Part shown: positions 25,952-34,216 of the stretch, piece after piece
How positions within the stretch are numbered: the first letter of the stretch is position 1
Layout of the letters: each line of letters opens with the position of its first letter
Source of the DNA: Pseudosporangium ferrugineum
GTDB lineage: Bacteria; Actinomycetota; Actinomycetes; Mycobacteriales; Micromonosporaceae
DNA: 64,000 nt
Direction: 5' to 3'
Assembly: GCF_003002065.1 (NCBI RefSeq)
Contig: NZ_PVZG01000018.1
Coordinates: 62,001-126,000 of the forward strand
Position numbers and translations under genes: made by a program
The notes under the pieces: generated by a model
Told to the model about the DNA's origin: nothing
Database searches by the model: none
Seen by the model: the letters and a program-made list of their open reading frames with translations, nothing else

Positions 25952-27075
25952 TCCGGTACGCCCGGGCGCTCGTCGCCGTCCTCGCGACGCTGGGCGTGGC
26001 GGTCCTGCCCGCGACACCCGCCTCGGCGGGTCCCCGCGACCAGCAGTGGTACCTCGACGAGCTGCACGTCCCCGAGGCGCACCGGGTGACCCGCGGCGAC
26101 GGCGCCACCATCGGCCTGCTCACCAACGCGTTCCCGGCCGCCCACCCCGACCTCGACGGCCGGGTCCTGCCGGTGATGCGCCGCAAGGGCGGGCTGCTCG
26201 GCGGGGTGGTGGAGGCGCCGGCCGACTACCCCGTGCCCGATCCGCTGGCCACCGCCGAGATGGGCCTGATGGTGGCGGGTGGCGGTGCCGGCCTGCTCGG
26301 GGTGGCGCCCGGCGCGAAGGTGCGCCCGGTCATCTGCCCGGGCCTCGCCGAGGACACCGACGCCTGCCTGCGCTGGCTCGTCGACGACGGCGTGGACGTG
26401 ATCGACCTGAGCCAGGCCGTCTTCTCCGGGCTCGGCTCCGGCTTCGACGGCATCCGCTACGCGCTGGCCCACGACGTCGTGGTCGTGCTGGCCCTGAAGG
26501 ACGGCGCCCAACTCCCGGCCGCGCAGCGCAAGGGCGTGATCCTCGTGGGCGGCCTGGACCGCGGCGGCAAGCTCGCCGCGGGGGCCACCCCCGACAACCG
26601 GGTCACCGTACGCGCCCCCGGCGGCGACCCGGTCACGAGCGGCCCCGGCAGCCGCCCCGTCACCCTCGACCCGTCGGCCCCCGGCGGCTACGGCGCCCCG
26701 GTGACCCTCGGCGGCGACCGCGCGGCGGCCGCGCTGGTCACCGGCGTGGTCGCCCTGATCCGCGCCCGCGACCCCGCCCTCGACGCCCCGACGACGATCG
26801 ACCGGCTGCTGCGGACCGCCAAGGATCTGGGCCCGCCCGGCCGCGACGACGACTTCGGCCACGGCCTGGTCGACGCGGGCGCGGCCGTGACGGCAACAAC
26901 CGCCCCGGTGGCATCGAACCCCCTCGGCGACCCGGACGAGCCGGCCAACCACTGGATCACCTGGCAGCGAGTCCTGATCGCGGCCACCGTCGTCCTGGCC
27001 CTCGCCGGACTCGCCGCCGCCATCGCGGTGGTCCTGAGACGCCGCCGCCGAAATGACGGCGTCCCTGTCGCCTAG
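25948..27075 (+). CDS. Mycosin-like subtilase fold with degenerate active site
   Basis: 375 residues from GTG 25948. The layout is that of type VII mycosins: signal peptide (about 1-27), subtilase domain (about 30-320), C-terminal TM helix (about 338-360) and a basic tail. Aligned by eye with S8 enzymes, every catalytic position differs: the Asp motif reads GLLTNAF, the His motif EMGLMVAG, the oxyanion Asn region VVVLALKDG, and the Ser motif GGDRAAAALVTG. Family landmarks HPDLDGRVLP, GVAPGAKVRPV and GHGLVDAGAAV remain. It is therefore probably a pseudoprotease acting structurally with the two WXG-type proteins. Confidence 0.8.
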   Translation: MIRYARALVAVLATLGVAVLPATPASAGPRDQQWYLDELHVPEAHRVTRGDGATIGLLTNAFPAAHPDLDGRVLPVMRRKGGLLGGVVEAPADYPVPDPLATAEMGLMVAGGGAGLLGVAPGAKVRPVICPGLAEDTDACLRWLVDDGVDVIDLSQAVFSGLGSGFDGIRYALAHDVVVVLALKDGAQLPAAQRKGVILVGGLDRGGKLAAGATPDNRVTVRAPGGDPVTSGPGSRPVTLDPSAPGGYGAPVTLGGDRAAAALVTGVVALIRARDPALDAPTTIDRLLRTAKDLGPPGRDDDFGHGLVDAGAAVTATTAPVASNPLGDPDEPANHWITWQRVLIAATVVLALAGLAAAIAVVLRRRRRNDGVPVA

Positions 27076-27099
27076 CCTTCGTAGCGGCCGGCCGCCCGG

Positions 27100-28638
27100 C
27101 TAGCGCGCCGGGTGGGGCAGCGTGGCCGGCTTGAGCGGCAGCGGGCGGGTTCCCGCCGAGCGGGTGGACGGGGCCGTGTCGCGGCGGAACAGCCGGCCGC
27201 TGAAGCGGAGCCAGCCCACCGCGCCGTCCGGGTTGCGGACGAAGTCGGCGCGGACGTGGGTGTCGGCGCCGCGGGGTTCGAACACCCGGACGTAGTCGGG
27301 TCGGTAGAAGGCCAGGCGCAGTGCCTCCTGGTCCTCGACCCGCACGCTGAGCTGTCCCGCGTCGGGGACCAGGTCGAGCGACGCCGCGCCGGTCGTGCCG
27401 TCCTGGTCGATCACGGTGGCCGTGTACCGGCCCTGGTAGCCGGCGAGGATGCCGGCGGGAACCGGGTGGGGCGTGGCCGGCAGGTTGCTCACGCCGGCGA
27501 AGCGGCGCAGTGCCCAGTCGTCCGCGAACAGCTCGGCGATCAGGGCGGGGCCGGTCTCGGAGTTGGTCAGGACGGTGAGCCCGAAGCCGCGTTCCGGCAC
27601 CATGAGGAAGCCCGAGTGCTGCCCGGACCAGTCGCCGCCGTGCTGCACCACCCGCGGGCCCTCGGCGGTCGGGCGCAGCATCCACGTCACGCCCATGCCG
27701 TCCAGCTCGACCAGCAGCGTGCCGCCCGGCCCGGGGCGCGAGCGCATCGCGTGCAGCGACCGCCGGGTGAGCAGCGGCCGGCCGTCGCCGAGGTGGAAGC
27801 GGGCCCAGCGCAGCTGGTCGCGGGCGCTGGAGATCAGGCCGCCGGCCGCGTTGATGCTGCGCGGCAGGTCCCAGTAGCCGGGCCGGGCGACGGGGGTGCC
27901 GTCCGCGTCCACGTCGTGCGGCACCGCGACGGTCGCACCGGGGAGCTCGTCCAGGAAGAACGCGCTGTGCCGCAGCCGCAGCGGGTCGGTGATCAGGGTG
28001 CGGACCGCCCGCTCGTACGTCGTACCGGTGGCGACCTCGATCAGCCGCCCGGCCAGCGCGAGCGCGGCGTTGTTGTACGCGAACACCGTCCCCGGCGGGG
28101 TGAGCTGCGGCACCCCCGACATCGCCGTCACGTACCGGGCGAGCGCGTCGTCGCCGGAGCCGGTGTCCAGGAAGAAGTCGCCGAGCCAGCCGGCGCTGTG
28201 GTTGAGCACCTGGCGCACGGTCACCCGCGCCGACGCGGCCGGGTCGGCGGTGCGGAAGTCCGGCAGGTAGCTGCGGACGGTGCGGTCGAGGTCGAGGCGG
28301 CCGCTCTCGACGAGCCGCATGACGGCCGTACCGGTGAAGGTCTTGGAGGTGGAGGCGACCCGGAAGACGGTGTCGCCGTCCACGGGGGACGGATCGCGGA
28401 CGTCGGTGACGCCGAAGCCGCGGACGTACCCGGTGCCGCGGTAGTACAGGCCGAGCGCGACGCCGGGGATGGCGTACCGGTCCATGCCCTCGCGGATCTT
28501 GTCCTCGAGCTCGCGGACGACCGACGGCACCCGGGCCGCGGTGGCACCGGCCGCTCCGGCGTGCGCCGCGGTGGCGACCGCCGCGGCGCTCCCCGCGGTC
28601 ACGCGCAGCAGGGTCCGGCGGGAGATCGGGCTGGACAT
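27100..28638 (-). CDS. Tat-exported class C beta-lactamase-like serine hydrolase
   Basis: 512 residues from ATG 28638, chosen because AGGGGGTAA lies just upstream. It begins with a twin-arginine signal, SRRTLLRVTAG. The serine beta-lactamase/D,D-peptidase triad is present: SxxK in ASTSKTF, YxN in FAYNNAA, and HxG in VQHGGDW. About 370 residues of catalytic domain are followed by a lipocalin-like C-terminal domain (LAGYQGRYTATVID). Family members include D-aminopeptidases, esterases and penicillin-binding proteins, so the substrate cannot be named. Convergent with the mycosin-like gene. Confidence 0.88.
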   Translation of the reverse strand: MSSPISRRTLLRVTAGSAAAVATAAHAGAAGATAARVPSVVRELEDKIREGMDRYAIPGVALGLYYRGTGYVRGFGVTDVRDPSPVDGDTVFRVASTSKTFTGTAVMRLVESGRLDLDRTVRSYLPDFRTADPAASARVTVRQVLNHSAGWLGDFFLDTGSGDDALARYVTAMSGVPQLTPPGTVFAYNNAALALAGRLIEVATGTTYERAVRTLITDPLRLRHSAFFLDELPGATVAVPHDVDADGTPVARPGYWDLPRSINAAGGLISSARDQLRWARFHLGDGRPLLTRRSLHAMRSRPGPGGTLLVELDGMGVTWMLRPTAEGPRVVQHGGDWSGQHSGFLMVPERGFGLTVLTNSETGPALIAELFADDWALRRFAGVSNLPATPHPVPAGILAGYQGRYTATVIDQDGTTGAASLDLVPDAGQLSVRVEDQEALRLAFYRPDYVRVFEPRGADTHVRADFVRNPDGAVGWLRFSGRLFRRDTAPSTRSAGTRPLPLKPATLPHPAR

Positions 28639-28702
28639 CGGCTTACCCCCTGACATCGGTGCGCCTCCGTCGGCGCACACCGGGCCAGGATATCGATCCG
28701 GT

Positions 28703-29281
28703 TCACTGCCGGGCGGCGGCTTTGCGGGCCCGGTACGCGCTCACCGCCGTACGGTTGCCGCAGCTCGTGTCGCAGAACCGCTTGGACCTGTTCTTGCTGA
28801 GGTCCACCACGACGTCGTCGCAGTCCGGGGCCTCGCAGATGCGCAGCCGGTCGAGCTGTCCGTCGCGCACCACGTCGACGAACGCCATCGCGGCCTCGAC
28901 GGCCATCCGGGTGGCCAGCGGCGCGTCGGCCGGCGTCGCGTGCAGGTGGTAGGGCCAGTGGTCGTGCCGGACGAGCTGGGGGAGCGCGTGCGACTCGCGC
29001 AGCAGCGTGTTGACGACGGTGACGACCTCGTCCTCGTCCGCCTCCCAGACCCTGCGCAGCCGGGGCCGGAGTCGCTGCACGGCGCGCAGCTCGGCCTCGC
29101 TGCCCTCCCGCCGCCCGCTCCATTCGTACGCCCGCACGAACGCCTCCAGCGCCGCCACGTCGGGCAGCCGCTCCCCGTCCCGGCCGGCGGTGTTGACCAG
29201 CGCGGCGGCCGCGACCAGGGCCACCTCTGTGTCATGGGCGAAGGCCACGTTGACTCCTGACATGCGCCGGGTTAGCGTCAT
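28703..29281 (-). CDS. CGNR zinc-finger (ABATE-domain) regulator
   Basis: About 192 residues from ATG 29281 (GAGG ten bases upstream; ATG 29287 or 29263 are alternatives). The N-terminal ABATE-type helical domain (VALVAAAALVNTA to NTLLRES) is followed by the C-terminal CGNR zinc finger: RICEAPDCDDVVVD then KRFCDTSCGNRTAVSAYR, with four Cys. This family is thought to be stress-linked transcription regulators. It is divergent from the DMT transporter gene at 29321 with only about 40 bases between, so it may control that exporter. Confidence 0.88.
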   Translation of the reverse strand: MTLTRRMSGVNVAFAHDTEVALVAAAALVNTAGRDGERLPDVAALEAFVRAYEWSGRREGSEAELRAVQRLRPRLRRVWEADEDEVVTVVNTLLRESHALPQLVRHDHWPYHLHATPADAPLATRMAVEAAMAFVDVVRDGQLDRLRICEAPDCDDVVVDLSKNRSKRFCDTSCGNRTAVSAYRARKAAARQ

Positions 29282-29320
29282 GGGCATATTACCTCTTCAC
29301 TCATTACCCCTGGAGGTGTC

Positions 29321-30328
29321 ATGGGATCGCCACGGCCGACCGGCGCGGGACTCGGGCTGGCCCTGCTGTCCGCGGCCACCTTCGGGACCTCGGGCACCTT
29401 CGCCCGCTCGCTGATCGACGCGGGCTGGTCGGCGGACGCCGCGGTGGCCGCCCGGGTCGGCATCGCCGCGCTCGTCATCGCGGTGCCCGCGGTGCTGGCC
29501 CTGCGCGGCCGGTGGCACGTGCTGAGCCGCTCGGCGGGTCAGATCGGCCTGTTCGGGCTGCTGGCGGTCGGCGGCGCCCAGGTCGGCTTCTTCAACGCGG
29601 TCCGCTACCTGCCGGTCGGCGTGGCGCTGCTCCTGGAGTATTCGGGCATCGTCCTGGTGGTGCTCTGGATGTGGGTCCGGCACGGCGAACGCCCCCGCGG
29701 GCTGACCCTCGCCGGCGCCGCGGTCGCGGTCGTCGGCCTGATCCTCGTGCTGAACATCGCCGGCGGCGCCACCATCGACCCGGTGGGCCTGATCTGGGGC
29801 CTGGTCGCCGCGGTGGGCCTGGCCACCTACTTCATCATCTCGTCCCGGGTCGACCCGGAGCTCCCGTCGATCGCCCTGGCCTGCGGCGGCATGGCCTTCG
29901 GCGCGGCGGTCCTGCTCGCCCTCGGCGTGGTCGGCGTGCTGCCCATGCGGGCGACGTTCGGCACCGTCGAGTTCGCCGGCCACACCATGAGCTGGCTGGC
30001 CCCGGTGGCGGGCCTCTCGCTGATCGCGGCGGTGATCGCGTACGTGACCGGCATCGCCGCCGCCCGGCTGCTCGGCGCGGCCCTCTCCTCGTTCGCGGGC
30101 CTGACCGAGGTGCTGTTCGCGGTCCTGATCGCCTGGCTGGTCCTCGGCGAGCTGCCGACGATCATGCAGGGCGTCGGCGGGACCTTCATCATCGCCGGCA
30201 TCGCCCTGGTCCGCCTCGAACAGCTGCGCACCACCGCGGCCGGCCCGGTTCCGGCCGGCCCGGACCCGGCCGGTCCGGTACCTGCCGGGCCGGGCGAGCC
30301 GGGTGAGCCGGTGACCGCCGCGCGCTGA
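29321..30328 (+). CDS. EamA/DMT-superfamily transporter
   Basis: 335 residues from ATG 29321 (TGGAGGTG upstream). Ten predicted TM helices form two EamA repeats (GLALLSAATFGTSGTF and GLIWGLVAAVGLATYFI starts; the second repeat ends FAVLIAWLVLGELPT). The C-terminus is a Pro/Gly/Ala tail. Members export amino acids, metabolites or drugs; the substrate is unknown. Divergent from the CGNR regulator. Confidence 0.9.
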   Translation: MGSPRPTGAGLGLALLSAATFGTSGTFARSLIDAGWSADAAVAARVGIAALVIAVPAVLALRGRWHVLSRSAGQIGLFGLLAVGGAQVGFFNAVRYLPVGVALLLEYSGIVLVVLWMWVRHGERPRGLTLAGAAVAVVGLILVLNIAGGATIDPVGLIWGLVAAVGLATYFIISSRVDPELPSIALACGGMAFGAAVLLALGVVGVLPMRATFGTVEFAGHTMSWLAPVAGLSLIAAVIAYVTGIAAARLLGAALSSFAGLTEVLFAVLIAWLVLGELPTIMQGVGGTFIIAGIALVRLEQLRTTAAGPVPAGPDPAGPVPAGPGEPGEPVTAAR

Positions 30329-30329
30329 C

Positions 30330-31463
30330 CTACAGGTCGTGCCAGGGGCCGCGGTGGGCCGAGGGGACGGGGCTCTGGGCCGGCTCCGGCGGGGTCCAGC
30401 GGACCGGCTCCGGCGGGGTCAGCTCGGCCGGGCCGGCCTGCGACGGCCGCGGCGCGGCCCAGCCCGGCTCGGCGGCCGGCGGGCTCCAGGTCAGCGCGGC
30501 GCGGGGCGGCGCGGGCAGGGCAGCGGCGGCAGTGGCTCGGCGGCCCGGCGGGATCCAGATCGGCGGCGGACCCCACCAGATGATCCGCTCGGCGCTCCGG
30601 TGGGCGGCTGGCTGCGGCGCCCCGGGCAGGGCCTGGCGTTCCGGTGCGGCCTCGAGCTGGTGTGCCGCGCCGGTGGCGGGTGCCGTGGCGAGCAGGACCG
30701 CCGCGCCGATGGTGAGGGCGCCCGCGATCATCGCCGGCAGCTGCCAGTCCGCCCGTACGGTGTCCCCGAGCAGCAGCAGGGCGACGGCGGACGGGGCGAC
30801 GACCTCGGCGGTCCAGTGCACCGCGGTCACCGGGCCGACCTGGCCGATCTGCAGCGCGTGGGCGTACAGGATCATGCCGGTCACGGCGAAGGTGATGAGC
30901 GCGGCCGTGAGCGGTTCGGTGACGATGTCCATGGCGCCCGACGGCAGCGCCCGCCCGGTCAGGGCGGCGCCGCCGAGGCAGAGGCCGCCGAGGGCGGCGG
31001 TGACCCCCGGCGAGCCCTTCTTGCAGGCGGCCCAGCCGAGCAGGGCCACCGTGACCGCCGCCACGCAGAAGCCGAGGCGCAGTTCCCGGGAGGTCGCCAC
31101 GTCGCGCTGCGGGCCGGCCGACATGGCCAGGGTGGTGAGGGCGCCGATGACCACCACGACCGCCGCCACGTCGCGCCGGCGCAGGTGGGAGCGGAGGACG
31201 ATGCGGGCCGCGACGACGGTGACGGCCAGCGAGCCGGCCAGGACCGCCTCGACCACGTAGACGGCGAGTTCCCGCAGGGCGACCATCGAGCCGACCCAGG
31301 CGAAGATGTCGCAGCCGATGCCGGCGAGGTAGAGCGGGTGGCGCAGGGTCTCCACCGTGCCGTGGCTGCGCCGCGCGGCGACCGCCTGGAGGATCGAGGC
31401 CGCGCCGTAGGCCAGCGCCCCGGACACGGTGATCGCCAGGGCGATCCAGCCGGCGGTGGTCAT
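30330..31463 (-). CDS. DMT-like membrane protein with Pro-rich cytoplasmic tail
   Basis: 377 residues from ATG 31463, which overlaps the stop of the upstream propeller gene (ATGA). Nine or ten TM helices (IALAITVSGALAYGAASIL to LTIGAAVLLATAP) resemble the EamA/DMT family, with the QVGPVTAVHW and LLLLGDT elements of the second half. About 110 C-terminal residues are Pro/Ala/Trp-rich and probably disordered (PPPIWIPPGRRAT). Translational coupling links it to the YVTN-repeat gene. Substrate unknown; convergent with the other DMT gene, two bases apart. Confidence 0.8.
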   Translation of the reverse strand: MTTAGWIALAITVSGALAYGAASILQAVAARRSHGTVETLRHPLYLAGIGCDIFAWVGSMVALRELAVYVVEAVLAGSLAVTVVAARIVLRSHLRRRDVAAVVVVIGALTTLAMSAGPQRDVATSRELRLGFCVAAVTVALLGWAACKKGSPGVTAALGGLCLGGAALTGRALPSGAMDIVTEPLTAALITFAVTGMILYAHALQIGQVGPVTAVHWTAEVVAPSAVALLLLGDTVRADWQLPAMIAGALTIGAAVLLATAPATGAAHQLEAAPERQALPGAPQPAAHRSAERIIWWGPPPIWIPPGRRATAAAALPAPPRAALTWSPPAAEPGWAAPRPSQAGPAELTPPEPVRWTPPEPAQSPVPSAHRGPWHDL

Positions 31464-33181
31464 TCGGCCACCCGCAGCACCGACAGGGTGTCGTCGTCGC
31501 CGTTGGACACGTACGCCAGGCGGCCGTCGGGGGAGACCGCGACCGTACGCGGGCTGCGCCCCACCCGGACCGTCGAGGTGACCGCGCCGGTCCGCGCGTC
31601 CAGCACCGACACCGAGCCGCTGCCCTCGTTGACCACGTACGCGTGCCGCCCGTCCCCGGCGAAGGCGACGCTCTGCGGGTCCTTGCCGACCTTGAACGGC
31701 CCGGTACGCCGCAGCGTCGACGCGTCGATGAGGTCCGCGGTGTCCGCCTCGTACCCCGCCACCAGCACGGTCCTGCCGTCCGGCGACACGGCGACGCTGT
31801 GCGGGGACCTGCTGACCGGCACGGACCGCAGCAGCCGATCGGTGCGCATGTCGATCACCGCCACCGCGTTCGACTCGTGGTTGGCGGTGAACGCCCGCCG
31901 CAGGCTCCCCGAGAACGCCGCGGCGTGCGGGTTCGGCGGCACCGTGACCCGCGCGTCCGCCCGCTGCCGCCCGCCGGTCTCGTAGATCTCCACCCGGCCC
32001 TCGCCGTGGATCGGCACCCACAGCCGGTCGTCGGGCCCGACCGCCAGCGTGTACGGCTGCACGCCCGTGGCCAGGTACCGCACCACCTTGCGGGTTCTCG
32101 CGTCGACCACGGCCACGCCGCTGCCGGACTTGTCGTTCTCGTACATCGACACGAAGACGAGGCGGCCGTCGCGCGAGGTCGTGACGAAGCGCGGGGTGTT
32201 GCGCAGGGTCACCGGGGTCACCCGGCGGCTGCTCGCGTCCACGATCGACAGCACGCGGGAGGCCTGGTTGGCGACGTACACGGTGCGCCCGTCCGGCGAG
32301 ACCGCGACGCCCTCCGGCTCGTTGCCCACCCGGATCGTGCCGACGACCGCGGGCCGGCTCATGCTCGCCGCGCGCAGCGCCAGCGGCACCCGGTCCACGC
32401 CGGTCGCCGGCGGCACGACCGTGGTCAGGGCCCGGGGTGCGGGCGCGGACCGCGGCGCGGGGTCCGTGGGGGCGGCGAGCTGAGCGGCCGGCGTACGGTC
32501 CCGGGGCAGGCCGCCGGTCAGGGCGACGGCGGCACCGGCGCCGCCGAGCAGGACCAGCGCGGTCAGGCCGCCGATGAGGACGGTGGTGCCCGCCCGGCGT
32601 CGTGCGGGCGGCGCCAGCACGGTCACCCGGGAGGCGGGGTAGCCGGTGAGGCCCGCCTCCGCCTCGAGCTGCTCCTCCAGGGCGGCCCGCAGGGTAGCGC
32701 CGACGGCGATGACCTGGCCGGTGACGCGGACCTCGGCCCAGCCGGCGGCGCCGCGTACGGTGACCGAGCCGTCGAGCCAGTCGGTCTGCGGCTGCCACTC
32801 GATGCGCAGGCGGTTGCCGGTGAGCCCGGCGCGCAGCCCAGGCCCGGAGGCGGTGACGGCGGCGGTGGCGACGGCCAGCGGCGGGCCGTTGACCAGCACG
32901 TCCGCGGCGAGTTTCGGGGTTCCGGGCGGCACCTGTCCGAAGTCGACCCGGTCGGGGCTGACCCGCACCGCCGTACGCCCGAGCGCCGCGGCGGCCGCGG
33001 CGGCGACGCTGCGGCTGTCGTCCTCGGCCAGGTGTTGCAGGGCGAGCATCGCATCGGCGGCCACGGCGAGGTCGGCGCTGGTCGCCAGCTGGGCCAGCTC
33101 GCCGACGCCCATGAGGCGCGAGTCCCGCAGCGGACTGACGATCTCGGCCAGGACGTGTGGTGGCAGATTATGTTCACTCAT
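31460..33181 (-). CDS. YVTN beta-propeller protein with HEAT-like and FnIII/ASPM-like N-terminus
   Basis: 573 residues from ATG 33181. About 70 helical residues come first (LRDSRLMGVGELAQLATSAD, DAMLALQHLAED). An Ig/ASPM-like stretch follows (VSPDRVDFGQVPPGTPKLAADV, about 75-180), then a TM helix (TTVLIGGLTALVLLGGAGAAV, about 198-220), and a seven-bladed YVTN propeller (about 270-573) with repeated VAVSPDGRTVYVAN units. The propeller is extracytoplasmic. The gene is cotranscribed with the DMT-like gene. Such proteins may act as binding scaffolds; no ligand can be named. Confidence 0.82.
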   Translation of the reverse strand: MSEHNLPPHVLAEIVSPLRDSRLMGVGELAQLATSADLAVAADAMLALQHLAEDDSRSVAAAAAAALGRTAVRVSPDRVDFGQVPPGTPKLAADVLVNGPPLAVATAAVTASGPGLRAGLTGNRLRIEWQPQTDWLDGSVTVRGAAGWAEVRVTGQVIAVGATLRAALEEQLEAEAGLTGYPASRVTVLAPPARRRAGTTVLIGGLTALVLLGGAGAAVALTGGLPRDRTPAAQLAAPTDPAPRSAPAPRALTTVVPPATGVDRVPLALRAASMSRPAVVGTIRVGNEPEGVAVSPDGRTVYVANQASRVLSIVDASSRRVTPVTLRNTPRFVTTSRDGRLVFVSMYENDKSGSGVAVVDARTRKVVRYLATGVQPYTLAVGPDDRLWVPIHGEGRVEIYETGGRQRADARVTVPPNPHAAAFSGSLRRAFTANHESNAVAVIDMRTDRLLRSVPVSRSPHSVAVSPDGRTVLVAGYEADTADLIDASTLRRTGPFKVGKDPQSVAFAGDGRHAYVVNEGSGSVSVLDARTGAVTSTVRVGRSPRTVAVSPDGRLAYVSNGDDDTLSVLRVAE

Positions 33182-33337
33182 AGTGCCCCCTCGATCAGCA
33201 TGCAGTGACGGAGGGGGTCAGCGAAACCCGCAAAGCGAAATTGGCATCGAAGTTTCTGCACATCCGGGCGTCCCGAGCGCGGAAAGATCGGCACTGGATC
33301 GGCATTCGATCGGCTTTCGTCTACGAAGGATGGTGCG

Positions 33338-34216
33338 GTGGTCACGGCGAACGCGCTCGACGAGCTGCTGAGCGGCGCCTCCCGGGTGCGCGTCACCAAG
33401 GGCGGCGAGGTGATCGCGGACCTGACGGACCCGGCGGCCCTGCGGGAGCTGCGCGAGGCCCTGGCGGTGGAGCGGGTCACCGACGGCGCCTGCATGTGCC
33501 TCGGCGATCTCGGCTTCGCCTTCGACGGCCCCGGTGGCGAGCGGCTCGCGGTGATCGGGTTCCACTACCCCGACTCGGTGCGCTGGCCGGGCTGGGACGG
33601 CGACGCCCAGCTCAGGGACGGTGCGCGGATGCTGCGGTGGCTTGCCGCGTACGGCATCGAGGGCCCGCCCGCCCGCGACGAGGAACGCGCCCGGGAGAAA
33701 CTCGCGCGCGACGGGTGGCTCGCCGCGGCGCCCCCGGCCGTACGCGATCTGCTCGACCTCGCCGTGGCCGCCGCGAGCGGCAACGGGGTCCTGCCCCACG
33801 GCGTCTCCCAGCTGGTCCGGCAGCGGTTGATCGAGGCCCTGCCCGACCCGGCCGAGCGGACCGCCGCCCTCCTCGTCTGGTACGGCTCCGGCACCGGCCG
33901 CTACTCGGGTTTTCCCATCTATGAGGCTTTGCCGGAGTACGCGCTGACCGAGACGCCGATCGGCGAACTCGTCGCCGCGCTGCGGGCCCACCCGGGCGAT
34001 CCGCGGGTCGACGCGGGCGCGCTGCGGCACCTGTGCGGCTGGAAGAGCCGCAAGAACCTCACCCGCGACGTCGCCCGCATCCCGCCCGACCTGCGGGAGC
34101 GGTTGCGGGCGGCGTCCCGCGGCGGCGACCCCGACCTGCACCGCCGGGCGGAGCGCCTGTTGCGCGCCCCTACGGCCGGCCGCAAGCCCTCACCGGTCAC
34201 GCCACGCGAGTGGTGA
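33338..34216 (+). CDS. Hypothetical protein, helical C-terminus
   Basis: 292 residues from GTG 33338 (GAAGGATGG upstream). It starts with an alpha/beta region (VRVTKGGEVIADLTDP, MCLGDLGFAFDGPGGERLAVIGFHYPDS) and ends with short helical repeats (IGELVAALRAHPGDPRVDAGALRHLCGW). No signal peptide, TM helix or recognised family. Codon use is typical of the genome. Its 3' end lies tail-to-tail with the truncated methionyl-tRNA synthetase, whose reading frame runs about 300 bases into it on the other strand. Confidence 0.65.
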   Translation: MVTANALDELLSGASRVRVTKGGEVIADLTDPAALRELREALAVERVTDGACMCLGDLGFAFDGPGGERLAVIGFHYPDSVRWPGWDGDAQLRDGARMLRWLAAYGIEGPPARDEERAREKLARDGWLAAAPPAVRDLLDLAVAAASGNGVLPHGVSQLVRQRLIEALPDPAERTAALLVWYGSGTGRYSGFPIYEALPEYALTETPIGELVAALRAHPGDPRVDAGALRHLCGWKSRKNLTRDVARIPPDLRERLRAASRGGDPDLHRRAERLLRAPTAGRKPSPVTPREW

